Origin: Gammaproteobacteria bacterium
Lineage (GTDB): Bacteria; Pseudomonadota; Gammaproteobacteria; Enterobacterales; Psychrobiaceae
DNA: 64,000 nt
NCBI GenBank assembly: GCA_013214965.1
Contig: JABSRU010000009.1
Span: 1-64,000 of the forward strand
Reading direction: 5' to 3'
Of this stretch, positions 63,037-64,000 are shown one piece after another (within the stretch, counting starts at the first letter, position 1; the number at the start of each line of letters is the position of its first letter). The notes beneath the pieces were generated by a model. That model was not told the DNA's origin, did not search any database, and was given only the letters and a program-made list of their open reading frames with translations. The position numbers and the translations under genes were made by a program.

Positions 63037-63393
63037 ATGCGAGCACAGGGGCAAAAATTTGAACAAATGGCTAAAACTCACCTCCAAAAGCGTGGGTTAG
63101 TACCAGTTTGTGATAATTTTAATGCTAGAGTCGGTGAAATTGATCTCATAATGTCAGATAATGAGACTTTGGTTTTTGTCGAAGTAAAATACCGAGCCAG
63201 CACGAAGTTCGGTGGTGCCATCGCCAGTGTTAGTGCCACTAAACAGAAAAAAATTATAAAAACCGCGATGTATTATTGTTTGGTTAATGATTTGAATTTT
63301 GAACACGTTGCGAGCCGCTTTGATGTGGTCGCTATTACAGGTGCAATAGCCCCTTTTGAACTACAATGGGTCAAGAATGCTTTTCCCAATTAA
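63037..63393 (+). CDS. yraN: UPF0102 family protein YraN
   Basis: 118 residues, an endonuclease-like fold. Motifs: G-x2-FE-x-MAKTHLQKRGL at the N-terminus, NFNARVGEIDLIM with the restriction-enzyme-like Glu/Asp, and LVFVEVKYR (E-x-K). The biochemical role is not firmly established. It lies between lpoA and diaA in the conserved cluster. An AGGG site precedes the ATG. Confidence 0.94.
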   Translation: MRAQGQKFEQMAKTHLQKRGLVPVCDNFNARVGEIDLIMSDNETLVFVEVKYRASTKFGGAIASVSATKQKKIIKTAMYYCLVNDLNFEHVASRFDVVAITGAIAPFELQWVKNAFPN

Positions 63394-63406
63394 AAATAAC
63401 CACTAA

Positions 63407-64000
<594 letters not shown>

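Overview
The window looks like chromosomal sequence from an AT-leaning marine gammaproteobacterium of the order Alteromonadales, close to Shewanella, Psychrobium or Ferrimonas. The reasons are the Shewanella-style N-acetylglucosamine (GlcNAc) pathway with NagP, NagB-II, a BadF-type NagK, NagX and a LacI-type NagR; the gammaproteobacterial neighbourhoods recJ / prfB-lysS, dnaB-alr and rsmI / lpoA-yraN-diaA; and lineage-typical families such as DUF3019 and MipA. Almost every base is coding. I see no rRNA, tRNA, CRISPR array or transposase, and no gene-free stretch longer than about 300 bases.

Layout. 1-4.4 kb: a YdcH-like gene and the polyamine importer potFGHI. 4.7-7.8 kb: assimilatory nitrate reductase nasA with a likely sigma-54/NtrC promoter, and a small cysteine-rich protein. 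7.8-10.6 kb: a chemoreceptor and a DUF389 membrane protein. 10.8-14.7 kb: a MipA / DUF3019 / two-component cassette followed by a small outer-membrane barrel. 14.8-32.7 kb: the large GlcNAc/chitooligosaccharide regulon (nagP, nagA, nagB-II, nagK, GH20 hexosaminidase, SapC, two tryptophan-halogenase-like flavoproteins, TonB receptor, nagX, pgi, nagR). Three near-identical 18-bp palindromes in its promoter regions are the presumed NagR operators. The inferred route is uptake through the TonB receptor, trimming by the hexosaminidase, import by NagP, then NagK, NagA and NagB-II to fructose-6-phosphate, with Pgi linking to glucose-6-phosphate.

32.7-38.1 kb: a YfiR / diguanylate cyclase / TonB-receptor signalling cassette and an AGCS amino-acid symporter. 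38.2-49.9 kb: mainly housekeeping genes: lysS, prfB (with its programmed +1 frameshift), a periplasmic binding-like protein, recJ, a BMT5-like methyltransferase carrying a zinc finger, a small membrane protein, nucleoside hydrolase plus ribokinase, dsbC, alr and dnaB. 50-57.3 kb: an outer-membrane protein and a four-gene operon encoding a divergent SMC/condensin complex plus a Toprim nuclease. This is a Wadjet/MksBEFG-like system in the unusual order ATPase - MukE-like - kleisin - nuclease, and it is the strongest candidate for an undescribed system here. 57.5-64 kb: an exported M20 amidohydrolase coupled to an unknown membrane protein, then rsmI, lpoA, yraN and diaA (the last runs off the window edge).

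A dispersed ~98-bp structured repeat occurs twice, after nagP and upstream of the SMC operon. Its terminal inverted arms show a compensatory base-pair change between copies.
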